64,000 nucleotides of DNA, taken from Bog-756 sp963812885. Lineage in GTDB: Bacteria; Actinomycetota; Acidimicrobiia; Acidimicrobiales; RAAP-2. Positions 36,234-45,021 of this stretch are shown here, in pieces. The position numbers and the translations under genes were made by a program. Below the pieces are notes generated by a model, which saw only the letters and a list, made by a program, of their open reading frames with translations, did not search any database and was not told the origin of the DNA. Numbering within the stretch: position 1 is the first letter of the stretch; each line of letters begins with the position of its first letter. Where the stretch lies: contig CAWEWZ010000008.1 in the NCBI GenBank assembly GCA_963812885.1, positions 62,001 through 126,000 on the forward strand, written 5' to 3'.

Positions 36234-37388
36234 TCACTCCCAGGTGGTGGTATCCCGTAGGCCCAAGAAGTCGAGCAGCTCGCTGAGCACCTGACCCCCG
36301 GCCTCCCCGCCGATGGCGAGAGCCGTCGGTACATCGAGGTTGTCAAGAAGGGCTGCGACGATCCTCCGCCGGGCGCCCTCCCGTTCGACGGGCGTTGTGG
36401 AACCCTTCCACATGTCGTCGAGGCGTCGGGTGGCATCGTCGAGAGCGACGGCCTCGAACTCCCAGTCGTCCTGCCAGGACCTTGAGAGCACCAGGTAGCG
36501 GACGGCAGCTGCCGGCCAGCGCTGGAGGAGATCATGGATGAAGACCAGGTTTCCGGTGGACTTGGCCATCTTCTCCCCCCCGGTCATGACCGTGCCCACG
36601 TGCATCCAGGAGCGGGCGAATGGCGATGCACCGGTGAACGCCTCGGCCAGCGCCGTCTCGTAGGCATGGTGCGGGAACCGGAGGTCAGCCCCACCCCCGT
36701 GCAGGTCGACTATCGGACCGAATGTCGAGAGGGCCATGGCGGCGCACTCGGCGTGCCAGCCGGGTCGGCCGTCACTCCATGGGCTCGGCCACGCCGGCTC
36801 GTGATCGGAAGAGCGTTGCCAGATGGCCACGTCGAGCGCGTTCTCGGCCGCCTCGTTTACTCGGGCGTCGCGACGAGCCACATCTTCGCCCAGCAGGATG
36901 GCCGCGTCGCTGGAGTCGAGACCTGCGGCCTCGCAGACCTTCTCCCCACGGAAGAACACCGAACCATCCCGTTCGTATGCCGCTCCCTGTGTGACGAGCT
37001 CCAGCGCAAGGTGGATCACATCGTCGACGTAGTCGTGGCTTCTTGGTTCAAAGGCCGGGCGAGCGACACCCAGGTCCGACATATCCCGCTCGAACCGATA
37101 GGTCTGCTGGGTCGCCAAGGAGCGCCACGGGACACCGTTGGCCCTGGCCTCGGCCAGGAGGTGGTCGTCAACGTCGGTGACGTTGCGGCACATGTCGACA
37201 TGGGAACCGGTCAATCGCAAGACCCGGGCGGCGAGATCGGTCCAAATGAACGTGGCCGCATGACCGAGATGGGTGGTGTCATACGGAGTGATCCCGCAGA
37301 CGTAGATGCGCGCCGAGCCGATGACCGGCACGCTTGCCCCTCCGACCCGGAGGGCCGCCCCTGGGATCGCCCCGTCAGAAAGTGCCAT
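36234..37388 (-). CDS. mshC: MshC-type cysteine:glucosaminyl-inositol ligase (mycothiol synthesis), CysS paralogue
   Basis: 384 residues. Class I synthetase fold. The HIGH region reads YVCGITPYDTTHLGHAATF, and the CGITPYD form is the hallmark of MshC rather than cysteinyl-tRNA synthetase. The KMSKS loop is GGEKMAKSTGNLV; zinc-type residues in PGWHAECAAMA and HGGGADLRFPHH. The short length without an anticodon-binding domain also fits MshC. It sits among persulfide genes, where mycothiol could be the low-molecular-weight sulfane carrier. Confidence 0.82.
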   Translation of the reverse strand: MALSDGAIPGAALRVGGASVPVIGSARIYVCGITPYDTTHLGHAATFIWTDLAARVLRLTGSHVDMCRNVTDVDDHLLAEARANGVPWRSLATQQTYRFERDMSDLGVARPAFEPRSHDYVDDVIHLALELVTQGAAYERDGSVFFRGEKVCEAAGLDSSDAAILLGEDVARRDARVNEAAENALDVAIWQRSSDHEPAWPSPWSDGRPGWHAECAAMALSTFGPIVDLHGGGADLRFPHHAYETALAEAFTGASPFARSWMHVGTVMTGGEKMAKSTGNLVFIHDLLQRWPAAAVRYLVLSRSWQDDWEFEAVALDDATRRLDDMWKGSTTPVEREGARRRIVAALLDNLDVPTALAIGGEAGGQVLSELLDFLGLRDTTTWE

Positions 37389-37470
37389 GGTTGTACTCCG
37401 ATGGTCATGGCCGGGATCATGAAGGGCGGCCTGCCTTCCGCGGATCCCTGCCTCGTCAATGTTTCTCTGC

Positions 37471-37939
37471 CTAGGTGAAGATGATCTCGCCGCCTGCGGC
37501 CATGGCGTAGAACTCCCCGACGGTGATGATGTCCATGACCTGATCGATCAGATCCTCCTTGGTCAGTTCGAACAGGTCCGTCGATGCCTTGACAAGCGTA
37601 GATCCCTGCTCCGGTGTCGGCGATCATCTCGACGAACTCGGGAATGGGGGGAATATCAAGTTTTTCCATCTTCTTCTCGAGATAGTGGGTCATGACCGAC
37701 GACACACCCGGCAGGCCGCCCGCGATAGTGGCCAGGTGGAGACCGGGATTGCCGACGGTGGCCACCTTGATGTGGTCGATCGTGCTCCGGTGGACGACAT
37801 CAAGGCCGAAGAACGTGAAGAAGAGATTGGCTTCGATCCCCTCGGCGCGGGCACCATTGGCCATGATCAGCGCGGGATAGACCCCTTCCAGAGAGCCCTT
37901 CGAGACGATGATCGACACCTTTTCGATCGTGTCACTCAT
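37471..37939 (-). CDS. DsrE/DsrF-like sulfur carrier protein, one frameshift
   Basis: About 155 residues. Start ATG 37939 with AGAAAGG upstream. The fold is recognisable from KVSIIVSKGSLEGVYPALIMAN and LFFTFFGLDVV. After IADTGAGIYAC one base is extra (near 37605); the frame then gives KASTDLFELTKEDLIDQVMD and a TAG at 37471. The Cys in YAC is the candidate persulfide carrier. Lies between tusE/dsrC-like and mshC genes. Confidence 0.85.
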
Positions 37940-37977
37940 GATGGACCTTTCTCATATTGGACGACGGTGACGAACGC

Positions 37978-38295
37978 TCAGATGCAGCCACGCGGCTTGG
38001 GGATTCCGGCGATCTTGGCGGCTGTCTTGGCCGGACCCTTCGGAAACAGTTGGTAGAGCTCCTTGATCGAGACTCCTGATGTCTTGCCGAGGACCCGAAC
38101 AGTCGGTCCCGTCCCCTTGTTGGCGTACTCGCCACGCATGAACTTGATGACCTGCCAGTGCGATTCGGTCAGGTCGTCGATGCCCTGATCCTTGGCGATT
38201 TCGGGAGCCATCGCCTCGGTCCACTGGCCCGGGTCCTCGAAGAACCCTTCCTCATTGACGGCAACCGGCGATCCGGCGTATATGGCGATGGGCAT
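37978..38295 (-). CDS. TusE/DsrC/DsvC-family sulfur relay protein
   Basis: 105 residues. N-terminus with DPGQWTEAMAPEIAKDQGID and the typical LTESHWQVIKFMRGEY. The C-terminal arm ends GIPKPRGCI with the conserved penultimate Cys. The second Cys found in true dissimilatory DsrC, ten residues earlier, is Ala, so this is a TusE/DsrC-like carrier rather than the DsrAB substrate. Excellent ribosome-binding site AGAAAGGAG. Between sqr and dsrE-like genes. Confidence 0.92.
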   Translation of the reverse strand: MPIAIYAGSPVAVNEEGFFEDPGQWTEAMAPEIAKDQGIDDLTESHWQVIKFMRGEYANKGTGPTVRVLGKTSGVSIKELYQLFPKGPAKTAAKIAGIPKPRGCI

Positions 38296-38334
38296 GGTCC
38301 TCTCCTTTCTGGTGATCTACGGGTGCTCGGGCGC

Positions 38335-39579
38335 TCATGCTGTGTCCCGGAAGTGCTTGCCCCTCGTGGGCATTGCCGTGCCGACACCGGGAAGGTCGCG
38401 ACCGGGCAGCAAGCTGTGCCAGTAGAGCGGCTGGAACATCAGCTTGCCCAAGTGGTTCAGCCGCGACTCCTTCAACAGCGGCAGCCCGACCGCGGTCGGG
38501 AAGTGCCCAGGGAGTGGCTCGGTGTCGTAGTTGAAGTCGATGAGCAGTGCCTTCCCGAACCCTGTTTCGATGAAGCAGTTGGTGTGCCCATCGAAACTCG
38601 CGTCGAGAGGCTCGCCGGCCAGATAGCGCTTGACGTTCTCGACCAGGACCTCGCCTTCGAAATGGGTGACCGACCCGGCCTTGGACGTCGGCACACCGGC
38701 GGCGTCACCGATGGCGAAGATGTTGGGCTTGGCGGTCGACTGCAGGGTGTGTTCATCGACGGGCACAAAGCCCAACTCGTCCCCGAGGCCCGGGGATTCC
38801 GTCACAAAACCGGCCCCGCCGTGCAACGGAACGACCACGGCCAGATCGAACGCAACCTCTCGCCCGTCGTAGGCGACGAGTCGTCCGCCCGATCCGTCGA
38901 CCTCCCCGGTGTTGAACTCGGTCACGAGGGCGACCCCCTTTTCCTCGAGCAGCCCGGTCAATGCCCTCGATGCCACCGGTTTTGTGAAGGCACCGTCGAG
39001 GGGGGTCACGTACGTCAATTCGACCCGATCACGAAGGCCAGTCTGCTGGAAGTACCAGTCAGCCAGGAAGCAGAACTCAAGAGGAGCGACCGGACACTTG
39101 ATGGGCATGTCCACGACGTTGACCACCACACGACCTCCATCGAACCCTTCGAGTGCATCGTGGAGGGCCGCCGCGCCCGCGACGTCATAGAAGGTGAAGA
39201 CCTTCTCCATCCACCCTGGTCCGGTCAGTCCCTCGGTCTCATCTTTGACCAACGTGGATCCTGAGGCCACGACCAGTACGTCGTAGTCCAGGGCAGTACC
39301 GTCGCCCAGATGCACGGTGTCGGCATCGATGTCGACGCTCTCGATCGGGACTTGGCGGAACTCGATGCCCTTATGAAGCTGGTGGCCCCGAGGGCGGACG
39401 ATCTCGTCGATGTGGGTCAACCCGAACGGGACGAAGAGCAATCCTGGCTGGTAGACGTGATCGTCATTCTGGTCGACGACCACGATCTCGACCTCCTCCC
39501 GGGGAAGGTGATGCCGCATGCGGTTGGCGCCCAGGGTGCCCCCCGTTCCCCCACCGAGCATCACGATCCGTTTGGTCAT
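38335..39579 (-). CDS. sqr: Sulfide:quinone oxidoreductase-type flavoprotein
   Basis: 414 residues, FAD/NAD(P) oxidoreductase fold. FAD-binding GGGTGGTLGANRMR at the N-terminus and a second FAD motif NIFAIGDAAGVPTSKAGS. Redox Cys in MPIKCPVAPLEFCFLADW corresponds to the KCxxAP cysteine of SQR/FCC flavoproteins; another Cys lies in GHTNCFIETG. Oxidises sulfide to sulfane sulfur with electrons to quinone. The adjacent TusE and DsrE carriers fit as sulfur acceptors. The exact SQR type was not determined. Confidence 0.85.
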   Translation of the reverse strand: MTKRIVMLGGGTGGTLGANRMRHHLPREEVEIVVVDQNDDHVYQPGLLFVPFGLTHIDEIVRPRGHQLHKGIEFRQVPIESVDIDADTVHLGDGTALDYDVLVVASGSTLVKDETEGLTGPGWMEKVFTFYDVAGAAALHDALEGFDGGRVVVNVVDMPIKCPVAPLEFCFLADWYFQQTGLRDRVELTYVTPLDGAFTKPVASRALTGLLEEKGVALVTEFNTGEVDGSGGRLVAYDGREVAFDLAVVVPLHGGAGFVTESPGLGDELGFVPVDEHTLQSTAKPNIFAIGDAAGVPTSKAGSVTHFEGEVLVENVKRYLAGEPLDASFDGHTNCFIETGFGKALLIDFNYDTEPLPGHFPTAVGLPLLKESRLNHLGKLMFQPLYWHSLLPGRDLPGVGTAMPTRGKHFRDTA

Positions 39580-39696
39580 GATCCCATTGTGGTCATGTCA
39601 TCAAGGCTTGACTAGGGCAATTCGTCCTCATTGACCCACGAAACCGGAGGTCCGCCGGGCGCGCAAGGCATTCCTGGCCGCTCCTCCATCGAGCGT

Positions 39697-40355
39697 TCAG
39701 CCTGGGGCGGGCGGTGACCGTTTCGTCGGGTCCGGGGAGGATCGAGCCCGGGCCGGTCGCCAGGCCGTGACGACGGTATCGAGTGCCTCTCGACGGCCCG
39801 AGTCCGTATCCACGACCCGGACGGCCCGCTCGGCCCTTCCCGACGGTCAGGCCGGCATCGATCACCAGATCGGTCACCTCATTCACCTGGTAGAGGACGT
39901 CGGGGTCCTGTGGCCCCCCGTACCCATGGGCCAGGTTCTCCAGGTCGTGGGCCACGACCAGGAGCTTCCCTCCGGGGGCTACGGCCCGCGCGGCTCGAGC
40001 TGAGAGCCTCTTGTCGCGCCGGCCCGGGGAGCTGAAGGTACAGCACGGCGACGAGGTCGAACCCCTCTCGAGGCGGAGCCCAGTCCTCTACGGCGGACTC
40101 AACCCAGGTGACCTTCACCCCGCGTTGGTCGGCAAGCCGCTCGGCCTTGGCCAGTCCGACCGGCGAGAAATCGAGGCCAGTCACCTCCCAGCCCTGTTCC
40201 GCAAGCCAGATCGCGTTGCGGCCCTCCCCACAGGCCACATCCACGGCGCGCCCGGGCCGTAGATCGAGAGTCTCGGCAACGAGGAATTGGTTGGGTGTGC
40301 TCCTCCACACCAGGTCCTCCCCGCTGTAGCGCTCGTCCCACTCATGGCTGGTCAT
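39697..40355 (-). CDS. Class I SAM-dependent methyltransferase, two frameshifts
   Basis: Start ATG 40355 (MTSHEWDERYSGEDLVWRS). SAM-binding motif AVDVACGEGRNAIWLAEQGW, then VTGLDFSPVGLAKAER. A frame change near 40010 leads to VAPGGKLLVVAHDLENLA. A second near 39840 leads to AERAVRVVDTDSGRREALDT, ending at the TGA 39697-39699. TehB/thiopurine-methyltransferase-like. The substrate is unknown; a thiol or chalcogen is plausible from the operon but is inference. Confidence 0.8.
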
Positions 40356-40419
40356 GCTCGAGACCTCCTTGCCGCCGAATCGGATAGGGACGGGTGGGCA
40401 TGGGGTCGTCATCCGACGC

Positions 40420-40689
40420 TCATGCCAGCTTGGTGAAGAGGCGCTGAACTTCATCGAGCGGATAGCCGGACTTCGCCGCCTCATCCGGATGCTCGAGGCA
40501 GTAGGTCAGTCCGCTGGCGATCAGCCGAAAGCCCACCTGCTCGAGCGCCTTGTTGACGGCGCTGAGCTGCGTCACGATGTCACGACACTCACGACCCTCA
40601 GCGAGCATGGTCTCTACGGCCTGCACCTGACCTCCAGCCCGGCGTAGCCGCTTCCGAAGGTCCTCGACCACCTCATCGGGTAATTGCAC
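40420..40689 (-). CDS. CsoR-family repressor of the CstR (persulfide-sensing) type
   Basis: 89 residues from a GTG with GAGGAGAG upstream. All-helical CsoR fold: RLRRAGGQVQAVETMLAEGRECRDIV and QLSAVNKALEQVGFRLI. Two Cys (in GRECRD and LTYCLEH) match the CsoR/CstR pair. The copper-ligand His four residues before the second Cys is Gly, which argues against Cu(I) sensing and for persulfide sensing. It heads the minus-strand sulfur operon; a matching palindrome lies 115 bp upstream. Confidence 0.87.
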   Translation of the reverse strand: MQLPDEVVEDLRKRLRRAGGQVQAVETMLAEGRECRDIVTQLSAVNKALEQVGFRLIASGLTYCLEHPDEAAKSGYPLDEVQRLFTKLA

Positions 40690-40803
40690 GTTCTCTCCTC
40701 ATCTTGGGTGCTCTGGGGGAAGCTGGTGGACTCGATGTGCCCAGTTCAGTGCGAGGCCTCCACTCCTGAGTGCGCGGCGCCGTTGCGGGGACAGCCACCG
40801 ATG

Positions 40804-40819
40804 ATACCCTATGGGGTAT
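40804..40819. promoter_or_regulatory. CsoR/CstR-type operator palindrome ATACCC-TATG-GGGTAT
   Basis: Perfect six-base inverted repeat with a four-base centre, matching the ATACCC/GGGTAT pattern known for CsoR/CstR operators. It sits between the divergent cstR-like gene and the CoA-disulfide-reductase gene, so one site could control both transcription units. Confidence 0.75.
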
Positions 40820-40966
40820 ATGCAGATCGTTCTTCGTGCAGGAATTGCGGTCGGTCGTCCTGGAGAGGCTGCAGGGCCCCCGTCGGACAGGCCCAGGGCG
40901 ACCTGCCGAGCGATCGTGGCCGGTGTCGCACTACATCGCCAGGCAAGGGGGGTCGTGGTTCACCCG

Positions 40967-42650
40967 ATGAAGGAAGGACTCGTCGGCCGGAGCAATGGAG
41001 TGGTGATCGTGGGCGGCGTGGCCGGAGGCATGTCCACCGCGACACGACTCCGCCGTCTCGATGCTGAGATCACGATCACCGTTCTCGAGCGATCAGGTCA
41101 TGTTTCGTTCGCCAACTGTGGGCTGCCCTATTTCGTCGGTGGCCTCATCGAAGAGGAGGAGGATCTCACCCTCCAGACCCCCGAACAGCTCTTCGACCGC
41201 TTCCGACTCGATGTGAGGGTCAACCAGGAAGTGGTGGCCATCGACAGGGCGACGCAGACGGTCCGCACCCAGTCAACCATCAGCGGTCAAGAAGACGTCG
41301 TAGCCTACGACAAGCTGGTCCTCAGCATGGGCGCCGCTCCGGTGCGACCGCCCATACCAGGCTATGACCGGGTTCGGACGCTGAGAACCGTCGAGGATGC
41401 CGCCCGCCTGGCCACCGACGTCGATACAGGCCCGAATACGGCCGTCGTGATCGGGGCCGGGTTCATCGGCTTGGAGATGGCGGAGAATCTCGTCGGACAG
41501 GGCCTCGAAGTCACCATCGTCGAGGCCACGCCTCAGGTCCTTGCTCCACTCGATCCTGAGCTGGCCATCCTTGTACGCGACGAACTGGAGGCCCACGGTG
41601 TAGCGGTCGAAACAGGGTTGTCCGTGGAGTCCATCGGAGGAGCGATCGGTCACCCTGGGCGACGGACGCGTCATCGACGCAGAGGTTGCTGTCGGTGCGA
41701 TCGGCGTCAGGCCGGATGTCCACCTGGCCGAGGGGGCCGGGCTCGCTATCGGGCCGAGCGGCGGAATTGCCGTGAACGGTGACAACCAGACCAGCGACCC
41801 CGACATCTATGCCGTGGGTGACGCCGTCGAGAAGCCAGATGCCATCTCGCACGCCAAGTCCCTCATCGCGTTGGCCAACGTTGCCAACCGACAGGGGCGG
41901 AGGGTGGCCGACCACATCGCTGGGCGTCCCTCGCGCACCGTACCGTCCCTTGGTACGGCCATCGTGAAGGTCTTTGGCATCGTGGCTGCCACTGTCGGGT
42001 GGAATGAACGACGACTGAGGGCTGCTGGTCTCCCGTTCCGGGCGATCCATTCGCATCCATTCGATCATGCGACCTACTACCCAGGAGCTACCCGCATGTC
42101 TGCGAAGCTGATTTTCGATCCGGGTGATGGAACGATCCTCGGGGCCCAGATCGTCGGACGGAACGGCGTCGACAAGCGAATCGACGTGATCGCCACAGCG
42201 ATGGCCGGTGGCCTCACCGCCGATCAGCTCGCCGATCTCGAATTGGCCTACGCACCGCCCTTTTCTTCCGCCAAAGATCCCGTCAACCTGCTCGGGTACA
42301 TGGCGGAGAACGTGCTGAGCGGGGAATGCGACATCGTCGACCCACAAGAGTTGGGACAGCTCGTCGAGAAGGGATGGCCGGTGATCGATGTGCGGAGTGC
42401 CGAGGAGCATGCAGCTGGCGCGATCGACGGGTCGGTCAATCTCCCGATCGACTCGCTCCGCGACAGGCTCGCATCGCTTGGTCACGGGCCGGTCGTGGTC
42501 TACTGCCAGGTGGGCCAGCGGGGACATACCGCCACGGCGTTGATGCAAGAGCTTGGAATAGTCGCCCGGAACCTCGACGGCGGCTATCAGACCTGGCTGG
42601 CCTGGACCCGAGCCCAGGAGGAAGCTGGGAAAGTCACCATTGCGGGGTAG
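40967..42650 (+). CDS. CoA-disulfide/persulfide reductase fused to rhodanese domain (CoADR-RHD), one frameshift
   Basis: About 560 residues from ATG 40967. N-terminal FAD domain GVVIVGGVAGGMSTATRLRR with the single active Cys51 in SFANCGLPYFVGG; NAD motif AVVIGAGFIGLEMAENL. The frame breaks near 41645 and resumes as ERSVTLGDGRVIDAEVAVGAI. Then comes the dimerisation domain (PFDHATYYPGAT). The C-terminal rhodanese domain has loop VVYCQVGQRGHTA. Fusions of this type reduce CoA persulfide or disulfide with NAD(P)H. Divergent from the cstR operon. Confidence 0.9.
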
Positions 42651-42834
42651 CAGAGCCATTGCGCCGTTACGATCGGACTTGTTCCCTTCGAGATTGGCGT
42701 GGTTTTGCCATTCTTGACGAGTACCGATGTCGGCTGCATGTTCAATCGCCGTTTGACGGAAAGTTCGAAAGATCTAGGCAAAGGATTGAGGAGCGACGAG
42801 CGACAGCAGTTGCTGTCCCGAAGGGAGGACTGGA

Positions 42835-43926
42835 ATGTACCGAAACGTGGAAGCATCCGAAGTTGCGGCTCGGCTCGGGACGTCGGCAGAGTTCTTTCTG
42901 GTCGATGTGCGGGAGCCGGCCGAATTCCACGAATGGTCGATTCCAACGGCGGTGAACATCCCTATCGGCCAGGTGGCCGCCCGGATCGACGAAGTGCCGA
43001 CCGACCGTGAAGTGGTGACGGTCTGTGGCTCGGGCAAACGGTCAGCCCGGGCAGCCGAAACGCTCAGCCGGTCGGGTCGACAAGTAGGCGACCTCACGGG
43101 CGGCATGCATGCGTGGGCGCAGACCTACGACTCGGTCACCATCGAGTTCTTCGACCTGCGAATCGTGCAGGTCCGCCGACGGGGCAAGGGGTGTCTTTCC
43201 TATGTGGTGGGGTCTGCCGATCGGGCATTCGTCATCGACCCTTCGGTGGACACGGACATCTACATGCGGCTCGCCAACGAGCACGGGTGGACCATCGGGA
43301 GAGTCTTCGACACGCACCTCCACGCTGATCATTTGAGCGGTGCTCGGGCGCTCGCTGACATCACCGGGGCTTCGCTCCACCTCAATCCGGCGGACAACTT
43401 TGAATTCGCCTACGAGCCCATCGCCGACGGTGACCGATTTGAACTGCCCGGTGGGAATGGGCTCTCGGTGGTTGCACTGCACACCCCGGGGCACACCCGG
43501 GGATCCACTGTCTATGTGGCGAGCGACCGAGCTGCCCTCACCGGCGACACTCTGTTCGTCGACGGCGTTGGTCGTCCCGACCTGGTCGACCGGGCCACAG
43601 AGTTCGCGAACGATCTCTACAACTCACTCCATGAGTCCTTGGTCGTACTTCCTGACGAAGTCCTGGTGCTGCCCGGTCACTATGGGGACGCGATCGTCGT
43701 CCGACCCGACGAGCCGGTCGGGGCGTTGCTGGGTGACCTACGGAAGGACCTTGCCGCCCTCTCGTTCGACCGGTCCACATTTGTCGAGTGGGCGGCGTCT
43801 CGCTCAGTCGAACGGCCTCCCAACTACGCGAGGATCATCGACGCCAACATGGGCCGCCTGAGTGAGTCACCGGCTGCCCTACGCACCTTGGAGGTGGGCC
43901 CCAACCGTTGCGCCGTATCCCACTGA
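42835..43926 (+). CDS. Rhodanese / persulfide dioxygenase fusion (CstB/ETHE1-like)
   Basis: 363 residues, intact, with ribosome-binding site GGGAGG. N-terminal rhodanese domain with catalytic Cys in VVTVCGSGKRSARAA. From about residue 110 there is a metallo-beta-lactamase fold with iron ligands in DTHLHADHLSG, LHTPGHTRGS and GDTLFVDGVGRPDL, the ETHE1-type pattern. Oxidises thiol persulfide to sulfite. The rhodanese domain is first, as in some PDO-rhodanese fusions; CstB has the opposite emphasis with a second pseudo-rhodanese. Confidence 0.92.
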   Translation: MYRNVEASEVAARLGTSAEFFLVDVREPAEFHEWSIPTAVNIPIGQVAARIDEVPTDREVVTVCGSGKRSARAAETLSRSGRQVGDLTGGMHAWAQTYDSVTIEFFDLRIVQVRRRGKGCLSYVVGSADRAFVIDPSVDTDIYMRLANEHGWTIGRVFDTHLHADHLSGARALADITGASLHLNPADNFEFAYEPIADGDRFELPGGNGLSVVALHTPGHTRGSTVYVASDRAALTGDTLFVDGVGRPDLVDRATEFANDLYNSLHESLVVLPDEVLVLPGHYGDAIVVRPDEPVGALLGDLRKDLAALSFDRSTFVEWAASRSVERPPNYARIIDANMGRLSESPAALRTLEVGPNRCAVSH

Positions 43927-43950
43927 CCAGCCCACGCTCACTGACCTATC

Positions 43951-44227
43951 TCATCTCCATCGTGCGACCAGGTGATATTCATGGATGAGTCGTCGAGCCA
44001 TCCGACCGCCTGAGAGGGACGGGTCGACGCTCTCCAGTCCCAGTGGGACTACGTGCGGACCGAGGCGCTCGATGAGGCCTGAGGTGTCGTAGTGCTCGTC
44101 GTATTGGTGGACCGCCGGATTCGAGATCTCGGACCGGAGGCAGCTCCGGCCACGCCAGACGCATGGGAGAGGACGCAACTTGCGATCAGGAGCACCACCA
44201 CCACGATCCGCAGTCCGCGGCGTCCAT
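43951..44227 (-). CDS. Small secreted protein, frameshifted (tentative)
   Basis: A signal-peptide-like stretch RRGLRIVVVVLLIASCVLSHASGVAG lies at about 44150-44215 (core IVVVVLLIASCV). In another frame it joins SEISNPAVHQYDEHYDTSGL and ends VARWR at 43951. Possible start ATG 44227, which needs a further shift. Codon bias looks coding, but no family is recognised. Confidence 0.4.
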
Positions 44228-44240
44228 ACTTCGCCCGATC

Positions 44241-44272
44241 GTGAGAACTGGTTGACCACCGCTAGTTCTCAC
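44241..44272. promoter_or_regulatory. Perfect 9-bp inverted repeat GTGAGAACT/AGTTCTCAC
   Basis: Nine-base arms separated by 14 bases, just upstream of the small secreted gene and downstream of marR. No T-run follows on either strand, so an operator or RNA hairpin is likelier than a simple terminator. Confidence 0.45.
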
Positions 44273-44388
44273 TTCTTCGCACGGCTTCGGGGCGTCTTTC
44301 ATCCCGACTTCCGGCTTGTCATTTGTAACGACCTCACACGAGCACCGCTTGAACGCGAGCGACACGGGAGGGATAGATCCAGCCGGTC

Positions 44389-44949
44389 TCATCGGACTAC
44401 CGATTCCGATCCCATCTTGGGAGCGTTGCCAGGGCTGAGGCCAGTCGTCCTACTGCTGAGGTAGGTCCTCATGCGGACCTCTTCGCCGGGATCGAGAGCA
44501 TGGACCAGCCGGTGCAGGGCGGCGAGCGGCTCTTCGCCCAGTTCCTTGCGCAGTTGACGCTCGATGGTTCGGGCCGCATCGCCTTGAGCCGCGAGATACC
44601 GGATCCCCAAGACGGTGAGGGTTACAGCTTTCTCTCTTCCACTCGTCGGCGAATCGGCGACCGACACGTAACCCCGATCCTGCAGATGGCTGACGACTTT
44701 GCCCGCACCTTGGCGGGTAATGCCCAGTTCCCGCCCGATATTCGAGATCGTCGATCCTGCAGGATCCGAGCACAGGCGCAACACTCGACCGTCGGGAAAC
44801 CTGCGCTCGTCAAACCCCGCGTCCGCCATGGCAATGTCGAGTCGGCGCTGATAGCCGATCCAGGCACGGCGCAAGGCAGGACCGAGGCCGACCGAAGGCT
44901 CGCCCTGGGTCATCCCGTCGGTATCCGCAAGGGGCTCGGTGTCAGAGAC
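44389..44949 (-). CDS. MarR-family transcriptional regulator
   Basis: About 186 residues from GTG 44949 (or ATG 44913). Winged helix with STISNIGRELGITRQGAGKVVSHLQDRGYV and the wing ADSPTSGREKAVTLT (motif cores GITRQGAGKVV and GREKAV). Divergent from the lipoprotein gene; only 72 bases separate the two starts, so autoregulation and control of the lipoproteins are likely. Ligand unknown. Confidence 0.85.
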   Translation of the reverse strand, partial: VSDTEPLADTDGMTQGEPSVGLGPALRRAWIGYQRRLDIAMADAGFDERRFPDGRVLRLCSDPAGSTISNIGRELGITRQGAGKVVSHLQDRGYVSVADSPTSGREKAVTLTVLGIRYLAAQGDAARTIERQLRKELGEEPLAALHRLVHALDPGEEVRMRTYLSSRTTGLSPGNAPKMGSESVVR

Positions 44950-44985
44950 GGCCACAAGCAGGATGTTAGCAAACTGTAAACTAGG

Positions 44986-45015
44986 TTGACAATCGGCACG
45001 AGTGCCCCGCATACT
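44986..45015 (+). promoter_or_regulatory. Promoter of the lipoprotein gene, probably leaderless
   Basis: TTGACA (44986-44991), 18-base spacer, CATACT (45010-45015). A start site seven bases downstream coincides with the A of ATG 45022. This implies a leaderless transcript and supports that start codon. Confidence 0.55.
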
Positions 45016-45021
45016 GCGGTG

